A DNA stretch of 64,000 nucleotides from Emticicia sp. BO119 (lineage in GTDB: Bacteria; Bacteroidota; Bacteroidia; Cytophagales; Spirosomataceae), in contig NZ_JACETV010000008.1 of assembly GCF_013912375.1 (NCBI RefSeq), positions 186,001 through 250,000 of the forward strand. Reading direction: 5' to 3'. Every line of letters starts with the position of its first letter. Position 1 is the stretch's first letter. The notes beneath the pieces were generated by a model. The model was given only the letters and a program-made list of their open reading frames with translations. It did no database searches and was not told the DNA's origin. Position numbers and translations under genes: made by a program. This document shows, one piece after another, positions 25,354 to 33,815 of this stretch.

Positions 25354-25445
25354 TAAACAAATTCGTTCTATTAGTTCTATAACGATAAGTCGTGGCACAA
25401 AATTAGCTTATTAATACTATAGAGAGAACGTTTGCCTGTAAAATC

Positions 25446-26204
25446 ATGTTAAAATTTCTTAAAGTCCTATTTATCATACTCATTGCTTTTGGTTCGGCTG
25501 AAGCGCAAAGAGGCAAGATAAGAACAATTGTAATAGATGCCGGACATGGAGGAAAAGACCCTGGCACGAGTTATGGGAAATTGAAGGAGAAAAATATTGC
25601 GCTTAGTATCACTCTGAAAGTAGGTAAACTTATTGAGGAAGAATTAGGCATAAAGGTAGTTTATACCCGTAAAAAAGATGTTTTTATTCCCTTACACGAA
25701 CGTGGGTCTATTGCTAACCGCCATAAGGCTGATTTGTTTATCTGTATTCATGTAAATGCCAATCCTTATTCGTCTAAAATATATGGGTCAGAAACCTATA
25801 CGATGGGGCTCCATAAAACTGAAGAGAATCTTGAGTTAGCTAAAAGGGAAAATGGTGTAATTCTGATGGAAGAAAACTATAAGAAAAACTATGATTTCGA
25901 TCCTAATTCTCCGTTGGCACATATCAAGATGGCAAATTACCAGAATGCCTTCATGAAACAAAGCCTGAACTTAGCCTCTAAGGTTGAAAAACAATTTCAG
26001 AAATCGGGTCGTAAAAGCAGAGGGGTAAAACAAGCCGGATTCCAGGTCTTATGGGAAACCACCATGCCTGGTATTTACATAGAAACAGGTTACCTGACTA
26101 ATGCCACAGACAGAAAAGTTTTAGAAAGTGAAGAAGGGCAAAAGAAAATAGCGGAATCTATCGTAAAAGCTCTGAAAATATACAAAGATGAGGTTGAAAA
26201 ATAA
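25446..26204 (+). CDS. N-acetylmuramoyl-L-alanine amidase (AmiC-like)
   Basis: A 252-residue secreted zinc amidase (Amidase_3) that cuts the bond between muramic acid and the peptide stem during septum splitting. A short signal (MLKFLKVLFIILIAFGSAEAQ) leads directly to the catalytic domain. The zinc ligands are His in DAGHGGKDPG, Glu in LHERGSIAN and His in CIHVNAN. The catalytic Glu is in YIETGYLTN. A helical insertion between the second His and the last strands is typical of AmiC-type enzymes and usually blocks the site until an activator binds. Its promoter region is shared with lptD. Confidence 0.93.
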   Translation: MLKFLKVLFIILIAFGSAEAQRGKIRTIVIDAGHGGKDPGTSYGKLKEKNIALSITLKVGKLIEEELGIKVVYTRKKDVFIPLHERGSIANRHKADLFICIHVNANPYSSKIYGSETYTMGLHKTEENLELAKRENGVILMEENYKKNYDFDPNSPLAHIKMANYQNAFMKQSLNLASKVEKQFQKSGRKSRGVKQAGFQVLWETTMPGIYIETGYLTNATDRKVLESEEGQKKIAESIVKALKIYKDEVEK

Positions 26205-26334
26205 ACATTAATTAGAAAAGTCCGTTTAAATATTATAATCTGACTTTAAAAGAAAACTACTTAACAACCCGATTGATTATCAAAAAATATAAATTTTTCG
26301 GTCAGAATAATAAAATTTAAACAGACTTAAAACG

Positions 26335-26364
26335 TTGAAACACGAATGTAGAAATGTATTTTTG
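26335..26364 (+). promoter_or_regulatory. Predicted promoter for the MlaD-like gene
   Basis: TTG at 26335-26337, exactly 19 nt, then TATTTTTG at 26357-26364. Both elements and the spacing match the Bacteroidota consensus. The leader to the ATG at 26426 would be about 55 nt. The MlaD-like gene therefore probably has its own promoter, separate from the amidase. Confidence 0.6.
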
Positions 26365-26425
26365 CAGTAAATGTTAATTTTGATCGCATTCGTCTCTTAA
26401 ATTCACTATATCATACGGGGTTTAT

Positions 26426-27367
26426 ATGAAAAAAGAAGTAAAAGTAGGATTATTAGGTATTGTTACTTTCGCAATTTTCTATCTTGGATTTAATTTCTTA
26501 AAAGGTTTAGATGTTTTTCGTACCGAAAATGAATACTATGCTTATTATTCAAATGTAGAAGGTCTGCAAACCTCAAATCCTGTGATGTATAACGGTGTAA
26601 CAATCGGAAGAGTGGTTGACGTAACGCCTGAACAAACTCAAAATAGAGTAAAGGTTCTTCTTGCTATAAAAAGAGATATTACACTTAATGATAATTCAGT
26701 AGCTATTTTAGCTGATAACGGATTATTGGGAGGTAAAATGATAAAATTGCTTATACAATCAGGGAACACACTAACTGATGAAGGAACTCTTAAAAGTGAG
26801 ATTGAAGGAGGATTGATGAGTGGTTTAAGCGAAAGGGCCTCTCCGGTATTGAAGAACGCAGACTCATTGATTATTACACTTACAACTATTGTCAAGCAAT
26901 TTGACCAGACGGGTGTAGCTTTAAAAGCATTGGTTGCCAATGCCAATCAGGCAACTACGGGTGTAAATGCTGTAGTTGATGGCAATGCCAAAAATCTATC
27001 AGCTATTACAGCAAATACTGCAACACTCACTTCAAACCTGAATGGAATTGCTACCAGTTTAGATTCACAAATCAAGCCTATTCTTCAAAAAACCAGTACC
27101 TTCGCTGACTCCCTGAATGCCGTTCGCTTAGGGCAAACTGTTGCACAATTGAATAACTCTGTTGCAAGTCTTCAGGGTATTCTGAAGGATATTAATTCTG
27201 GACAGGGTACAATTGGTAAATTAGCTACTGATGATTCGCTCTATATAAACTTAGATAAAACAGCTGCCAATCTTGCCGCTTTAATGGCGGATCTCAAAGC
27301 TAATCCGAAGCGCTACGTACATTTCTCTTTATTCGGCAGAAAAAACGATAAGGAGAAAAAGAAATAA
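26426..27367 (+). CDS. MlaD family (MCE domain) protein
   Basis: A 313-residue inner-membrane-anchored lipid-transport protein. An N-terminal membrane segment (EVKVGLLGIVTFAIFYLGFNFL) is followed by one MCE domain (residues ~37-115: YYAYYSNVEGLQTSNPVMYNGVTIGRVVDV). A long helical region rich in Asn, Thr and Ala (QATTGVNAVVDGN) follows, and the C-terminus is strongly basic (GRKNDKEKKK). MCE proteins form rings that carry phospholipids between membranes with a permease and ATPase, which are not in this window. Proximity to lptD and the amidase marks an envelope block. Confidence 0.92.
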   Translation: MKKEVKVGLLGIVTFAIFYLGFNFLKGLDVFRTENEYYAYYSNVEGLQTSNPVMYNGVTIGRVVDVTPEQTQNRVKVLLAIKRDITLNDNSVAILADNGLLGGKMIKLLIQSGNTLTDEGTLKSEIEGGLMSGLSERASPVLKNADSLIITLTTIVKQFDQTGVALKALVANANQATTGVNAVVDGNAKNLSAITANTATLTSNLNGIATSLDSQIKPILQKTSTFADSLNAVRLGQTVAQLNNSVASLQGILKDINSGQGTIGKLATDDSLYINLDKTAANLAALMADLKANPKRYVHFSLFGRKNDKEKKK

Positions 27368-27444
27368 ATAGCTATTGCATGGGCTAAAAGATTCGATTTC
27401 TCCGTTATGCTTACATAATTATTCGAAGATAAAAATCATAGCTT

Positions 27445-28047
27445 ATGTTCAAAGGTCTGCGTAGTATCCTTATTATATTCTTTATTGTTATTGGTTCAAT
27501 TTTTCTTTGGGAAAAAGGAAAATCGCTCAATCCTTTTACTGCTCAGGAGATCAAGACTACACATAATATGGTTTTGAAGGAAATGTCGGCTTTAGGGAAA
27601 ATCGAATTAGCTAATTTTACCTTTCGCGATGTGGTAGAGCAGGAATTAAAATTTAATTATCTGCCTAACCCTAAAGCTGTTCTGATTGTACAAGGCAATG
27701 CTGTTGGTTGCATAGACCTGACCAAAGTAAAAGCCGATGATGTGGCTACAAAAGAAGATACCCTGATTGTTCGCCTACCCGACCCTGAGCTGTGCCACTA
27801 TAGCATTGACCACAAAAATTCAAGGATTTATGACACACAATATGCGTTTATGAACGAACAAGCCTTATTGAATGAAGCATATAGCCGGGCTCAGGAAAAA
27901 ATCAAACAATCGGCACTTGAAATGGGGATATTAGAACAAACGAGAAAGAATGCTGACCTGGTGCTGAGGCCGATACTCGAAAATATATCTGGCAAAAAAG
28001 TAGTACTCCAGTTTCAATTAAGAGCAACTTTAGACGCTCCTAAGTAA
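27445..28047 (+). CDS. DUF4230 domain-containing protein
   Basis: A 200-residue protein with an N-terminal membrane anchor (SILIIFFIVIGSIFLW) and a soluble domain of the DUF4230 type. The recognisable stretches are ALGKIELANFTFRDVVEQ, VGCIDLTKV and IVRLPDPELCHYSIDH, then a helical end (QEKIKQSALEMGILEQTRKN). The function is unknown. It follows the MlaD-like gene by 77 bp on the same strand. It ends 4 bp before the stop of the convergent upp gene, with no room for a terminator hairpin. Confidence 0.85.
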   Translation: MFKGLRSILIIFFIVIGSIFLWEKGKSLNPFTAQEIKTTHNMVLKEMSALGKIELANFTFRDVVEQELKFNYLPNPKAVLIVQGNAVGCIDLTKVKADDVATKEDTLIVRLPDPELCHYSIDHKNSRIYDTQYAFMNEQALLNEAYSRAQEKIKQSALEMGILEQTRKNADLVLRPILENISGKKVVLQFQLRATLDAPK

Positions 28048-28051
28048 TCCA

Positions 28052-28696
28052 TTAGACTTTTCCGCCGTAAGATAAATCTCCTGCGTCACCTAATCCAGGC
28101 ACTATATACGATTTATTGTTTAGCTCTTCATCAATATCACCTATCCATAAGCGGCATTGAGGCAACCGTGCTTTAATGAAGCGCACGCCTCTACGGCTGG
28201 CAATAGCAGAAACTATATGTGTTTTGGCCGGAATCCCATAACGAAGCATAGCATGGTAAGCTTTTTCGATAGATTTTCCGGTTGCTAACATCGGGTCGCT
28301 GATAATCAGCACCTTATCCTGAATATCAGGGCTTGTGATGTAATCCATTTCTATCTCGAAAGATTCTTTTTCGTCGTGCTTGCCACGATAAGCTCCTATG
28401 AAAGCATTTTCGGCTTTATCGTAGTAGTTAAGTAAACCCTGATGTAACGGTAATCCTGCCCGAAGAATAGTGACCAGAACCACCTGTTGGGAAATCTGCT
28501 GTGTAATCTTAGCTCCTAATTGTGTTTCAACATCACGATTCTGATAGGTAAGCGTCTTGGATATTTCATAGGCAAAGATTTCACCCAGACGCTCCATGTT
28601 TTTTCTGAATCGCATGGCGTCTTTCTGAATCTCTTTATTACGTAGTTCGGCCAGAAAATGGTTGGCAATAGAATAAGTTTCGGTCAGGACAAACAT
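28052..28696 (-). CDS. upp: Uracil phosphoribosyltransferase
   Basis: A 214-residue pyrimidine-salvage enzyme that makes UMP from uracil and PRPP. The PRPP-binding motif is VLIISDPMLATGKS. The uracil-contact segment near the C-terminus reads YIVPGLGDAGDLSYGG. VTILRAGLPLHQGLLNYY precedes them. The length is normal. It begins 19 bp after the pfkA stop on the same strand and so is probably the second gene of a pfkA-upp transcript. Confidence 0.95.
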   Translation of the reverse strand: MFVLTETYSIANHFLAELRNKEIQKDAMRFRKNMERLGEIFAYEISKTLTYQNRDVETQLGAKITQQISQQVVLVTILRAGLPLHQGLLNYYDKAENAFIGAYRGKHDEKESFEIEMDYITSPDIQDKVLIISDPMLATGKSIEKAYHAMLRYGIPAKTHIVSAIASRRGVRFIKARLPQCRLWIGDIDEELNNKSYIVPGLGDAGDLSYGGKV

Positions 28697-28715
28697 AGTT
28701 TGTTATTTGATAGGC

Positions 28716-29690
28716 TTATAAGCTTAAAATATGTACCATTCTAAGCAAATCGTCATGGATTGGCTTAGGTTTTTTAATAGTATCAATAAACGGGGTATAT
28801 ACCATTTCATTATTAACTATGCCTGCCATCACGTTTTTGTTTCCTTTTATTAAACCTTCTACTGCTCCGAGTCCTAAGCGGCTTGCCAGAATACGATCAT
28901 AAGCTGTTGGCGTGCCTCCTCTCTGAATATGCCCAAGGGTCGTAACACGAATATCCAGTTTATCAGCTACCTGTTCTTTGATTTTGTCTGCAATATCAGT
29001 TGCATGCCCTTCTTCGTCTCCTTCGGCTACTACTACTATTGATGATGATTTTGACCGTGTCCAGCCATCTTTCAGCGTGCTAACCACTTTTTTCAATGGT
29101 GTATGTGTTTCTGGCACCATCACAATTTCGGCTCCACCTCCAATACCCGACTGAATAGCAATGTATCCAGAGTCTCGTCCCATTACTTCAATAAAGAAAA
29201 CACGGTCATGCGAATCGGCAGTATCACGTATTTTATCAATTGCTTCTAAGGCTGTATTTACTGCTGTATCAAAACCAATGGTATAATCAGTACCATACAA
29301 GTCATTATCAATAGTTCCCGGACAACCCACTGTCGGGATTTCGTATTCGTTATAAAAAACTTCTGCACCTGTAAATGTCCCGTTTCCTCCTATTGCTACT
29401 AAGCCCTCAATACCTGCATTCATCAGATTCTCATAGGCTTTTTTTCTTCCCTCGGGAGTCATAAACTCTTTACTTCGTGCAGATTTCAGGATAGTTCCAC
29501 CTCTTTGTACAATATTGCTGACAGACTGTGATGTCATCGGAAACACGTCACCTGCAATCATTCCACTATAACCTCTCCTGATACCATATACCTCTAATCC
29601 ATGATAAATAGCTCCCCGCACTACTGCTCTTATACAGGCATTCATGCCCGGGGCATCACCACCAGAGGTAAAAACTGCAATTCGTTTCAT
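28716..29690 (-). CDS. pfkA: ATP-dependent 6-phosphofructokinase, with Asn in place of Asp103
   Basis: A 324-residue glycolytic kinase that makes fructose 1,6-bisphosphate. Motifs are FTSGGDAPGMNA (residues 8-19), IGGNGTFTGA around 100-109, PGTIDNDLYGTDYTIGFDTA with the catalytic Asp128/Asp130, and MGRDSGYIA. Gly104 marks the ATP-using rather than the pyrophosphate-using form. Residue 103, Asp in E. coli PfkA where it contacts Mg-ATP, is Asn here (codon AAC). Everything else, including length, looks intact. The gene has a predicted promoter and probably carries upp with it. Confidence 0.95.
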   Translation of the reverse strand: MKRIAVFTSGGDAPGMNACIRAVVRGAIYHGLEVYGIRRGYSGMIAGDVFPMTSQSVSNIVQRGGTILKSARSKEFMTPEGRKKAYENLMNAGIEGLVAIGGNGTFTGAEVFYNEYEIPTVGCPGTIDNDLYGTDYTIGFDTAVNTALEAIDKIRDTADSHDRVFFIEVMGRDSGYIAIQSGIGGGAEIVMVPETHTPLKKVVSTLKDGWTRSKSSSIVVVAEGDEEGHATDIADKIKEQVADKLDIRVTTLGHIQRGGTPTAYDRILASRLGLGAVEGLIKGNKNVMAGIVNNEMVYTPFIDTIKKPKPIHDDLLRMVHILSL

Positions 29691-30135
29691 CTTAATATAG
29701 GTACTTTATTTTGGCTTAGAATTAAAATAAAAATAGTTTAATAAGGTCGTATGTTCTACCGCAAAAGTAATTAGTTTTATTTACTTCTCCCAAATTTTAA
29801 TTGTTATTAGTATTTAATAATTATTCTGCTAAAAGTAATTTTATCGAAATAATATTTTATTATATAATTATTTTAAGAAATATTTGAACTATATCATCTT
29901 TAAAAGCCTTATAAAGTCTTTTGCTGTGAAAAAAAAATATTTTCTCAAAAGATAATTTCTTTCTCTAACTTTCTTTCCCCATTCCAGCTGAGACATAACC
30001 CTCTTACTATCAGTCACTTATACACAAACACGCAAAAAATGAATTTTTGGCATACTATTTGAAACTGAATAGATAAAATCATTACGGCCCAATCCCACTT
30101 ACTAAATCAAGTTAGCTATAATTAACTTTTACAAA
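29691..30135. other. Intergenic region of 445 bp between pfkA and the adhesin-like gene
   Basis: Divergent control region. It holds the pfkA promoter candidate near 29762-29793. The rest is very AT-rich (about 29800-29940), with a more mixed part before 30136. I see no gene, hairpin or clear promoter for the adhesin-like gene. Confidence 0.6.
29762..29793 (-). promoter_or_regulatory. Predicted promoter for pfkA-upp
   Basis: On the minus strand, TTG (read from CAA 29791-29793) is followed after 21 nt by TACTTTTG (read from 29769-29762), the Bacteroidota pattern. The leader would be about 65 nt. Confidence 0.45.
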
Positions 30136-32895
30136 ATGTCAGGAATAAAATTAATTCAAAAGAGACATGGTTCTTTTATCGGAACTATTATGTTGCTACT
30201 CTTAGGTGCTTTCCCTTTATTGGCACAAAACAAAGGCTCTGAAAAAAGTGCAGAAAATGTAGGTATTGGAACTACAAGACCAGACAGATCTGCAATTTTA
30301 GACCTTTCATCAAACACTAAAGGTTTACTAATTCCCCGCATGACTTTGGCACAGCGTGGTAAAATTATGAACCCGGCTAACGGCTTAATGGTTTACCAAA
30401 CTGATTTTCTGGCAGGTTTTTATTTTTTTAATGGCGTAGAATGGAAGAGTTTAGCTATGAATAGCATTGGCAAATCTCTTCGGGAAGAGGCTTCCGCAAG
30501 CGATGCCACCTGGAGCATTAACGGTAATGCAGGTACTAATTCAGACATACATTTTATAGGTACGACCGACACCAGTTCTCTGTCATTTAAGGTAAATAAT
30601 TTCCGTTCAGGCTTTATAGATTATCGTTTTGGTAATACCTATTTCGGTTACCGGGCGGGTTACCGAAGTGTGGGTTTCAACTCTGTGGCTATCGGAGCAT
30701 ATGCACTGCATGATGTCAATATGGGTTTAAATAACGTAGCGGTGGGTTATCAGGCATTACCTAACAACCAAACAGGTAGTGATAACGTAGCTGTAGGTAC
30801 AAGTGCTTTATTCTTTAACATTATTGGCTCACAAAATATAGCCCTTGGTACACAGGCAGGGCAGAAATCAGTGGGAGATGGAAACGTTTTTATTGGAAAT
30901 AATGCCGGTATAAATGAAATAGGCAATAATAAACTATATATCGAAAATGGCGGTACAAATGGCCCCCTTATTTATGGAGATTTTGCCAAAGGCTATTTAG
31001 GTATCAATACAAAAGCTCCTGAAACTGCTTTGAGTATTGACAGCAAGTCAGCCAATAGTAGTGGTTTGCAGTTGAAACAATTAACCAGTGCCTCACCTGC
31101 AGGGAGACCTAACCAGAAAGTGTTATCAGTCGACGAAAAAGGTAGAATAATATTGGTAAGAGACTCCATTGGTATCGGCACTTCAATACCTACAAGCCCG
31201 ACAACAAGTTATTGGACGGCCAAGGGTAATAATATTGAAAACAATAATACCGGAGATGTAATTGCAAGTAATATCCGCCTAAAAAATCTACGCTCTACTC
31301 TGGCGGCAGGAAAATCAAATGGCAAAGTCTTATCAGTAGATGAAAATGGTTTGTTGATTCTGGTAAAAGATTCTATCGGAACAACTAAAAACCAGACGAA
31401 CGTTATAAGTGGTTTCTGGGAAGAAAATGACAATGTTTTATCTAATGTAAATGATGGTGGTAGCGTGATACTTAAAGGTAGTGTAAGGCTACAGAATCTG
31501 ACAGCTTATGAAAGAGCTTACACTCCTTATGGTAAAGTATTGACTGTTGATGATTTTGGTAATCTGCTACTGGTTCGGGACTCAGTAGGTGTTGGGGGGG
31601 GTGGTCCTTCCTCGTGGAATATCAGCGGTAATAACATTTCAAATAATAATTCAGGAATTGTACAAATTAATTCAGGGTTAAGATTACCTCAGCTTACGAG
31701 CGATATTCCCGTAAGTGTTACTGGTCAGAAATTTTTATCAGTTGATAATCAAGGCAATGTGATTTTAGCAAATGCTCCTGCATCTACAGGTGGTAGTGGA
31801 GAAAGCAGTTGGGCACTGAGTGGTACTAATATCAGTAACAGTAATGCCGGGGTTGTTAACATAAACAATGGTTTAAATGCCAAGAATGGCATTAAAATAG
31901 AAACAGGTAAGTTGACGCTCAGCCAATTAACGGCTAATTCAACAGCCGGAAAATCAAATGGCAAAGTACTTTCTGTTGATAATTCAGGCAATCTTATACT
32001 GGTAAGAGATTCAATAGCTACTGTAGCAAATACCGGTGGTGTTCCTATTGTACCATCAACAGAGCCATCTCCGTGGGCTGTGAACGACAATAATATTTCT
32101 AACAAAAATACAGGGAATGTGTATATCTCTAACGGCCTGATACTTTCAAAATTAAATAGTGAAGCACCAACTTCTGTTACTTCACAAAAAGTATTATCGG
32201 TTGATGCTAATGGACAGGTAATACTGGTAAACACACCTGCTCAATCAGGAGGTGGTGGAGGTATTGGAAATTCTTTATGGAAGAACAATGATAATGGCAT
32301 TGGCATTGTCAATAATAATACAGGGGGTATTTTCATCAATAGCAATGAAGATAATAAGAGTGGTTTGCAATTGACAAGATTAAAAGCCGGCTCGCCAGCA
32401 GGCAACGCATATGGTAAGGTGCTATCGGTAGACGATAGCGGTAATGTAATTTTAGTAACAGATGGTGGTAGCAATGTATCAAATACATGGAATACTATTG
32501 ATGGCCGCCTGCACAATGCCAATAATGGAAAAGTAGTAATAGGTACAGGTATCAATTCATATCCTGATGGCTTCAATCTGTTTGTCAGAGGGGGTATCCT
32601 GACAGAAAGGGTTAGAGTAGCTTTAGCTAATTCTGAACGCTGGGCTGACTATGTTTTCAGACCAGATTATAAACTGATGCCTTTGAAAGATGTTGAGAAG
32701 TTTATTCAACATAATCAACACTTGCCAAATGTTCCATCGGCTGAAGAAATGGCCAACCGTGGTTTAGACGTAGCTGAAACGAGTGCCAAATTAATGGAAA
32801 AAATAGAAGAACTAACGCTCTATTTAATAGAAGCAAATAAAAGAATAGAGGAATTGGACAAGAAAGTAAAAAATCTTGAAAAAATACAAAAATAA
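30136..32895 (+). CDS. Large secreted adhesin-like protein with seven internal repeats and coiled-coil tail
   Basis: A 919-residue protein with a signal peptide ending near ALLAQ-type cleavage (GAFPLLAQN). Residues ~40-120 form a domain seen in many Bacteroidota surface proteins (VGIGTTRPDRSAILDLSS, LLIPRMT, NGLMVYQTD). Next is a YadA-head-like stretch (SVAIGAYALHDVNMGLNNVAVGYQAL, quoted in part). About residues 310-790 hold seven variants of a unit whose core is L-xx-L-[T/N]-x8-GKVLSVD-xx-G-xx-ILV, each followed by a W-x9-N-N-I/L-x-N-x-N block. The C-terminus (SERWADYVFRPDYKLMPL, then HNQHLPNVPSAEEM) ends in a heptad coiled coil. This layout is like trimeric fibres or phage tail fibres; surface attachment is inferred. 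Confidence 0.75.
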   Translation: MSGIKLIQKRHGSFIGTIMLLLLGAFPLLAQNKGSEKSAENVGIGTTRPDRSAILDLSSNTKGLLIPRMTLAQRGKIMNPANGLMVYQTDFLAGFYFFNGVEWKSLAMNSIGKSLREEASASDATWSINGNAGTNSDIHFIGTTDTSSLSFKVNNFRSGFIDYRFGNTYFGYRAGYRSVGFNSVAIGAYALHDVNMGLNNVAVGYQALPNNQTGSDNVAVGTSALFFNIIGSQNIALGTQAGQKSVGDGNVFIGNNAGINEIGNNKLYIENGGTNGPLIYGDFAKGYLGINTKAPETALSIDSKSANSSGLQLKQLTSASPAGRPNQKVLSVDEKGRIILVRDSIGIGTSIPTSPTTSYWTAKGNNIENNNTGDVIASNIRLKNLRSTLAAGKSNGKVLSVDENGLLILVKDSIGTTKNQTNVISGFWEENDNVLSNVNDGGSVILKGSVRLQNLTAYERAYTPYGKVLTVDDFGNLLLVRDSVGVGGGGPSSWNISGNNISNNNSGIVQINSGLRLPQLTSDIPVSVTGQKFLSVDNQGNVILANAPASTGGSGESSWALSGTNISNSNAGVVNINNGLNAKNGIKIETGKLTLSQLTANSTAGKSNGKVLSVDNSGNLILVRDSIATVANTGGVPIVPSTEPSPWAVNDNNISNKNTGNVYISNGLILSKLNSEAPTSVTSQKVLSVDANGQVILVNTPAQSGGGGGIGNSLWKNNDNGIGIVNNNTGGIFINSNEDNKSGLQLTRLKAGSPAGNAYGKVLSVDDSGNVILVTDGGSNVSNTWNTIDGRLHNANNGKVVIGTGINSYPDGFNLFVRGGILTERVRVALANSERWADYVFRPDYKLMPLKDVEKFIQHNQHLPNVPSAEEMANRGLDVAETSAKLMEKIEELTLYLIEANKRIEELDKKVKNLEKIQK

Positions 32896-32967
32896 ACAAT
32901 TCCTTTTGTGTAAGAAAGTCCGACAGTGTTTTCCTAATTTTACATTTATTTTTTGTAAACAATTATC

Positions 32968-33006
32968 ATTTATCGGATAGTTGATTAGTATTTCTATCCG
33001 ATAAAT
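32968..33006 (+). terminator. Terminator-like hairpin after the adhesin-like gene
   Basis: ATTTATCGGATAG (32968-32980), a 13-nt loop, then the perfect complement CTATCCGATAAAT (32994-33006), followed by TTTTA. Confidence 0.65.
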
Positions 33007-33156
33007 TTTAAAAGGCTCAGTTTATTTTTAATTTTTTAATAAAAAAAATAAAATTTTTCAAACAAAACTGGCACACTAATTGTATAGTAATTATTAAAAT
33101 AATGCAAATATCAATAGTTTCATAATATTGATTTTTATGGGTTAGGGTTTATTGTT

Positions 33157-33190
33157 AAACGCCATGATACTTGATTATCGTGGCGTTTTT
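33157..33190 (+). terminator. Second hairpin with T tail
   Basis: AAACGCCA (33157-33164) pairs with TGGCGTTT (33181-33188), with inner GATA/TATC pairs, and a T run follows. With no gene just upstream it may back up the first terminator or end a short RNA. Confidence 0.5.
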
Positions 33191-33211
33191 ACATTTATTT
33201 ACATTTCTTAT

Positions 33212-33255
33212 TCAGACAACTCACTCATTCACTAACTCATTCAATTGCTCAATTT
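33212..33255 (+). repeat. Imperfect octamer repeat before the thioesterase start
   Basis: Four or five imperfect copies of an 8-nt unit of the kind ACTCACTC/ATTCACTA/ACTCATTC/AATTGCTC. A matching block in the same order lies at about 39991-40022, just before another start codon. Confidence 0.5.
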
Positions 33256-33259
33256 ACAT

Positions 33260-33805
33260 ATGCCTAAACCAGTCTCCTACTCGCGTACAACCATCACCGA
33301 ACTCATGATTCCTTCTTATGCTAATTTCGGCGGAAAAATTCATGGAGGCATCCTACTCTCTTTAATGGATAAGGTAGCCTATGCCTGTGCTTCAAAGCAT
33401 GCAGGAGCTTATGTGGTAACCGTTTCAGTAGATGGTGTTAATTTTCTGCAACCTATTGAAGTGGGCGAATTACTGTCTCTACACGCCTCTGTTAATCATG
33501 TAGGGAGAAGTTCAATGGTTGTTGGCATAAGGGTTGTTTCTGAAAATGTGAAAACCGGAGAGCAAAAGCATACTAATACTTCTTATTTTACGATGGTGGC
33601 TAAAGATGATATAACCGGAAAACCAACAGAAGTACCTGAATTACTATTAGAGACTAAAGATGACATCAGACGTTGCCTGGAAGCTATTAAACGAAAACAA
33701 CTAAAAGATGCGTACAAAGATGATTTTGACAATAAAATTTCTGAACTTCAATTAGAAAGCAACCTCCATTTATTAGCAAACGAAAGAGTTATTATCAATT
33801 CATAA
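33260..33805 (+). CDS. Acyl-CoA thioesterase (hotdog fold, YciA/BACH-like)
   Basis: A 181-residue thioesterase that releases CoA from acyl-CoA. It starts MPKPVSYSRTTITELMIPSYANFGGKIHGG. NFGGKIHGGILLSLMDKVAYACA is the hotdog helix with the conserved Asp, VTVSVDGVNFLQPIEVGELL follows, and then VNHVGRSSMVVGIRV. The ATG at 33260 is preferred to an in-frame TTG at 33245. The C-terminal 50 residues are charged and helical, beyond the core fold. The acyl chain preference cannot be told from sequence. The PAP2 gene begins 10 bp downstream, so the two are probably co-transcribed. Confidence 0.9.
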   Translation: MPKPVSYSRTTITELMIPSYANFGGKIHGGILLSLMDKVAYACASKHAGAYVVTVSVDGVNFLQPIEVGELLSLHASVNHVGRSSMVVGIRVVSENVKTGEQKHTNTSYFTMVAKDDITGKPTEVPELLLETKDDIRRCLEAIKRKQLKDAYKDDFDNKISELQLESNLHLLANERVIINS

Positions 33806-33815
33806 CCCACTGACT

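Larger units (their letters stand above)
32896..33259. other. Intergenic region of 364 bp before the thioesterase gene
   Basis: Contains a 13-bp perfect hairpin (32968-33006), a second hairpin with T tail (33157-33190) and an octamer repeat (about 33212-33252) just before the thioesterase start. No further gene is seen. Confidence 0.6.

Noticed and set aside
31749-32576. Minus-strand open frames of 111-161 residues inside the adhesin-like gene
   Set aside because: Shadows of the repeated plus-strand coding sequence; translations mirror the repeats and show no family features.
30136-32895. Regularly spaced repeats that might suggest a CRISPR or a DNA-level repeat array
   Set aside because: The repeats are diverged in DNA and lie in one clean 919-codon frame; they are protein repeats.
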